A stretch of 64,000 bases of DNA, taken from the NCBI GenBank assembly GCA_040269895.1, contig CP158568.1:4430001-4494000 (forward strand), read 5' to 3'. Positions within the stretch are counted from its first letter, which is position 1, and each line of letters opens with the position of its first letter. Shown in pieces: positions 59,114 through 64,000 of this stretch. The stretch comes from Ancalomicrobiaceae bacterium S20 (lineage in GTDB: Bacteria; Pseudomonadota; Alphaproteobacteria; Rhizobiales; Ancalomicrobiaceae). The notes under the pieces were generated by a model that saw nothing but the letters and a program-made list of their open reading frames with translations, had not been told where the DNA came from and searched no databases. The translations under genes were made by a program, and so were the position numbers.

Positions 59114-60052
59114 TCAGGCGCGCGGGTGCGCCTTGCGATAGACGTCGAGCAGGCGGCCGGCATCGACGCCGGTGTAGACCTGGGTCGTCGACAGGCTGGC
59201 GTGGCCGAGCAGTTCTTGGATCGTGCGCAGGTCGCCGCCGGCGGACAGGAGATGGGTGGCGAAGGAGTGACGCAGTGCGTGCGGCGTGGCGGTGTCCGGG
59301 AGATCGAGCGCGCCGCGCAGCCGCTCGATCGCGAGCTGGACGATCCGGGGCCCGAGCGGGCCGCCCTTGGCGCCGCGAAACAGTGCTTCCTCCGGCGCCA
59401 GCGTCCAGGGGCACAAGGCGATGTAGTCCTCGACCGCGCGGCGGATCGCCGGCAGGATCGGCACCAGACGCGTCTTACCGCCCTTGCCGGTGATGCGCAT
59501 GGTCTCCACGCCGTCGATCGGCGCGGCGGCTCGGGTGATCGCCAGCGCTTCGGAGATGCGCAGGCCGGCGCCATAGAGCAGCGTCATCACGGCGGCATCG
59601 CGGGCGGCGATCCAGGGTTCCTCGGCGAGGCTTTCGCCCGGATCGGTCAGCCGGCGCGCCGCGTCGACGGCGAGCGGCTTCGGCAGGCCACGCGGCGCCT
59701 TCGGGCTGCGCACGGCGGCGAAGGGCGCGGCATTGGCCTCGCCCCGTTTCTCCAGAAAACGCACCAGCGAGCGGATGCCGGCGAGGTGGCGGCCGAGGCT
59801 GCGGGCGCCGGAGCCCTCCTGCCGCCGCCGCGCCATGAAGGCGCGGACATCGGCCGGCCGAAGCTCCGAGAAGGTCTCGATGCGCGGCGGCTCGCCCATA
59901 TGGGTGGTCAGGAACGACGCGAACTGCCGGACGTCGCGGCCGTAGGCTTCGAGCGTCTCGGCCGAATAGCGCCGCTCGGTGAGGAGATGTCGCTGCCAAT
60001 CCGCCACGGCGGCGGCGAGATCGGGCGCCATGATCAGGAGCGGCGCGTTCAT
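59114..60052 (-). CDS. xerC: Tyrosine recombinase XerC
   Basis: A 312-residue site-specific recombinase that, with XerD, resolves chromosome dimers at dif. The N-terminal SAM-like core-binding domain (WQRHLLTERRYSAETLEAYGRD) is followed by a catalytic domain with the arginine in GAGLRISEAL, the lysine in ITGKGGKTRLVP, HALRHSFATHLLSAGGDLRT, and LLGHASLSTTQVYTGVD holding the His and Tyr. The location next to priA and the normal length argue for the housekeeping XerC rather than a phage integrase. ATG 60052 is preferred. Confidence 0.93.
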   Translation of the reverse strand: MNAPLLIMAPDLAAAVADWQRHLLTERRYSAETLEAYGRDVRQFASFLTTHMGEPPRIETFSELRPADVRAFMARRRQEGSGARSLGRHLAGIRSLVRFLEKRGEANAAPFAAVRSPKAPRGLPKPLAVDAARRLTDPGESLAEEPWIAARDAAVMTLLYGAGLRISEALAITRAAAPIDGVETMRITGKGGKTRLVPILPAIRRAVEDYIALCPWTLAPEEALFRGAKGGPLGPRIVQLAIERLRGALDLPDTATPHALRHSFATHLLSAGGDLRTIQELLGHASLSTTQVYTGVDAGRLLDVYRKAHPRA

Positions 60053-60218
60053 GGGGCGAAGTCCTCGTCGGGGCGGGAATGATCGGTGCATCTTGACGCC
60101 GGTGCCGTGAACCGGCCGTTACTTCGCGCCCCAAGGGCGACGCGAGCCGCTATGATCGCGGCGCCCCGGCCGGCACCCGAATCGTGCCGCCCATTAAACA
60201 AGACAGATCAGCGCCCCC

Positions 60219-62434
60219 GTGTCGGACCTCTTCGCCCAGGATCGAACCGCTCGCCCGACCGGCCCCCGCGTGGTGTCGGTGCTGGTGCCGGTCGCGCTCG
60301 ACCGGGCCTATTCCTACCGGCTGCAGCCGGGCCAGACCGTCGAGCCGGGGTCGATCGTCGAGGTGCCGCTCGGTCCCCGCAAGGTGCTCGGCGCGGTCTG
60401 GGACGAGGAGGCGGCCGACGGGCTCAGGGCCGGCGACAATCGGCTGCGCGAGGTCGAGCGGGTGTTCGCCGTTCCGCCGCTTCGGTCCGAGATGCGGCGG
60501 CTCGTCGACTGGCTGTCGCGCTACTACCTGATGCCGCGCGGCATGGTGCTGCGCATGGTGCTGCGCTCTCCGGAGGCGCTGGAGCCCGAATCGCCGATCC
60601 GGGGCGTCGCGCTCAAGGGACCGGCGCCGGAGCGGCTCACGACCGCGCGCAGGCGGGTTCTGGACGTGCTCGGCGACGGCTTCGCCTGGTCGCGCATGGG
60701 CCTGTCGGCCTCGGCCGGCGTATCGGCGAGCGTGATCGACGGGCTGATCGCCGCCGGCACGCTCGAGGAGGTCTGGTTGCAGCCGGGTCGCGCGGCCGAG
60801 ATCCCGGACGTCGACGCGCAGGGCAAGCCGCTGACCGAGGATCAGGACGCCGCGGCGGAGGCGCTGCGCGCTGCGGTGGCCGAGAAGGCCTTCTCGGTCC
60901 ACCTGCTCGACGGCGTCACCGGCTCGGGCAAGACGGAAGTCTATTTCGAGGCGGTCGCCGAGGCGATCCGGCAGGAGCGGCAGGCCTTGGTGCTGCTGCC
61001 CGAGATCGCGCTGACCGCGGAATTCCTCGACCGGTTCATCGCGCGTTTCGGGGTGAAACCCGGCGAGTGGCATTCCGAAGTCTCGCCGAAGCAGCGGGCA
61101 CGGATCTGGCGCGGCGTCGCGACCGGCGATGTGCGGGTCGTCGTCGGCGCGCGTTCGTCGCTGTTCCTGCCGTTCCGGGATCTCGGCGTCATCGTCGTCG
61201 ACGAGGAGCACGACGGCGCCTACAAGCAGGAGGACGGCGTCGTCTATCACGCCCGCGACATGGGCGTGGTGCGCGGCCGGCTCGACCGCGCGACCGTGAT
61301 CCTCGCCTCCGCGACGCCTTCGATCGAGAGCCGCGTCAACGCCGATCAGGACCGCTATCGCCGCATCGTACTGCCGTCGCGCGTCGGCACGGCCAAGCTG
61401 CCGGACATCACCGCGATCGACCTGCGCCGGCACGCGCCGCCGAAGGGAAGTTCATCTCGCCGATCCTGTTCGCGGCGGTGCGCGACGCGGTCGCGCGCGG
61501 CGAGCAGGCGCTGCTGTTCCTGAACCGGCGCGGCTATGCGCCGCTGACCCTGTGCCGGACCTGCGGGCATCGCTTCGAGTGTCCGAACTGCTCGACCTGG
61601 CTGGTCGAGCACCGGTTCCGCGGCGTGCTGACCTGCCACCATTGCGGCCATACCGTCCGCCGACCCGACCATTGCCCGAGCTGCGGCGAGGTCGACAGCC
61701 TGATCGCCTGCGGACCGGGCGTCGAGCGGATCGCGGAGGAGGCGGCCGAGCTGTTCCCCGACGCGCATCGGCTGGTCTTGTCCTCCGACATGCCCGGCGG
61801 TACGGCGCGGCTGAAGCTGGAGCTCGCCGCCATCGCCAAGGGCGAGGCCGATATCGTCATCGGCACCCAGCTGGTCGCCAAGGGGCACAATTTCCCGAAG
61901 ATGACCGTGGTCGGCGTCGTCGACGCCGATCTCGGCCTTGCGCATGGCGATCCGCGCGCGGCCGAGAAGACGTTCCAGCTGATCCAGCAGGTCACCGGCC
62001 GCGCGGGCCGGGCCGGCGGGGCCGCGAACGGCTACCTGCAGACCCATGCGCCCGAGCATCCGGTTCTGCGAGCCATCGTCACCGGCGACCGCGAAGGTTT
62101 TTACGAGACCGAGATCGAGGAACGCCGCCGGGCCGGCCTGCCGCCGTTCGGCCGGCTGGCCGGCCTAGTGGTCTCGGCCGAGGAACGCGACCCGGCGCAT
62201 GCCTATGCGCGGGCACTGGCGCTCGCCGCGCCGCGCGTCGCAGACGTGCAGGTGCTCGGGCCGGCGGACGCACCGCTTGCGGTTGTGCGCGGTCGGCACC
62301 GGTTCCGCCTTTTGGTCCGCACGGGGCGGACTCAGGACCTGCAGGCCTATCTGAGACGCTGGCTAGGGGCCGTCGAGGCGCCGAAGGGCAGCGTGAAACT
62401 CCATGTCGATGTCGATCCGCAGAGCTTTCTCTGA
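60219..62434 (+). pseudogene. priA: Primosomal helicase PriA, one frameshift
   Basis: PriA restarts replication at collapsed forks. The first part (from 60219, GTG start) has the DNA-binding domain and helicase motifs DGVTGSGKTEVYFEA, LLPEIALTAEF, VVGARSSLFLP and the DEEH box (VVDEEHDGAYKQE). At GGG 61445-61447 the frame changes. The next frame carries the zinc-binding CRTCGHRFECPNCSTW and CHHCGHTVRRPDHCPSCGE, GTQLVAKGHNFPKMTVVGVVDADLG, and the C-terminal domain to 62434. Adding one G restores HAPPKGKFISPILF, the family join, giving about 738 residues. Since priA loss is very harmful and both halves are well conserved, a miscalled base is the best explanation. Confidence 0.9.
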
Positions 62435-62574
62435 CAGCGCGCGGATTCGGGCGTTCGCGACGGCCCGGCTCCAATGCGTTGTTGTCACGGGCCTTTCGCG
62501 AATGGATTGCCGCCGTTCCGGCGCGGCTCGGACAAGCTGTCGTCATACTTTCGGAAATGTCGCAGCGCGGCGTG

Positions 62575-62603
62575 TTGCGCGGGCGAAACCCGTGTGCTAG
62601 GAC
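62575..62603 (+). promoter_or_regulatory. Candidate promoter of the atp operon
   Basis: TTGCGC at 62575-62580 and TAGGAC at 62598-62603 are 17 bp apart, in the 292-bp gap before atpH. The hexamers fit the relaxed alphaproteobacterial housekeeping pattern (TTG start and TAG in the -10). The leader to atpH would be about 120 bases. Confidence 0.4.
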
Positions 62604-62726
62604 ACGCCCGGCTTCGGGGGGATGCGGCCAAAACGTCGCGGATCTGCCGAAAAAACCCAAGATTTTCAGGGGCGTGCAGGGCGAGTCCCGCTCTTCGCGC
62701 CCCGCGTGCATGGGGACCCTGACCCG

Positions 62727-64000
<1,274 letters not shown>

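Noticed and set aside
59114-60052. Phage or island integrase
   Set aside because: The tyrosine recombinase has XerC length and context (next to priA), and no attachment site, tRNA or phage genes are seen.

Overview
The window is a chromosomal segment of a high-GC alphaproteobacterium, most likely of the order Hyphomicrobiales (Rhizobiales). The signs are the mdh-sucC-sucD-sucA-sucB-lpdA order, the aerobic cobalamin genes (cobN/G/H/O/Q with CbtAB), an atpH-atpA pair starting a separate operon, and dense GC-rich coding with frequent ATGA/GTGA overlaps. The genus cannot be fixed from sequence alone. I saw no rRNA, tRNA, CRISPR array, insertion sequence or phage gene.

Layout. 1-10 kb: a cobalamin island. 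A cobalamin riboswitch on the minus strand leads cbtB-cbtA-DUF1636-cobW-cobN-cobG-cobH, and cobO-cobQ diverge on the plus strand. 10-16 kb: a formyltransferase-like/beta-propeller protein, a short dihydrofolate reductase, an AI-2E-family exporter and eutBC (AdoCbl-dependent ethanolamine ammonia-lyase, a consumer of the cofactor made next door). 16-21 kb: an operon of alkaline phosphatase, a small Tat-type exported protein, and a MacB/FtsX-type ABC ATPase and permease, preceded by an AT-rich region with a Zur-like palindrome. 21-28 kb: an amino-acid ABC importer, a pirin, and a NitT/TauT/SsuABC-type importer. 28-33 kb: an ECF sigma/RskA-like anti-sigma pair facing a fasciclin gene, a Tat/lipobox L,D-transpeptidase, a DUF2189 membrane protein and a TerC-family protein. 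33-40.5 kb: a three-gene set of a large transglutaminase/DUF2126 protein, a circularly permuted ATP-grasp/alpha-E fusion and a small transglutaminase, which looks like a peptide-forming and peptide-cleaving system. 40.6-47 kb: leuB, a DsrE-family protein, beta-carbonic anhydrase, a threonine dehydratase, small unknowns and zapE. 47-58.4 kb: the TCA block mdh-sucCDAB-lpdA, with a LysE exporter and an SDR inserted before lpdA. 58.4-64 kb: a secreted protein, xerC, priA and the start of the atp operon.

The most striking sequence-level feature is a set of broken frames. cobG (twice), the anti-sigma factor, threonine dehydratase and priA each need small indel corrections to read as full-length proteins, and eutC may need one at its start. 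Most sites lie in short G or C runs and the flanking protein is otherwise well conserved, so I favour sequencing or assembly error over real decay. This should be settled from reads before anything is called a pseudogene.

A second pattern is short tandem duplication at gene borders. Three stop codons (L,D-transpeptidase, a secreted protein, lpdA) sit inside 11-18 bp direct duplications, and four other tandem arrays of 12-16 bp units occur between genes or in the cobG N-terminus.

The best candidates for under-described biology are the putatively zinc-responsive phosphatase/ABC operon, the transglutaminase/ATP-grasp/alpha-E cluster, and the ECF/anti-sigma/fasciclin module.
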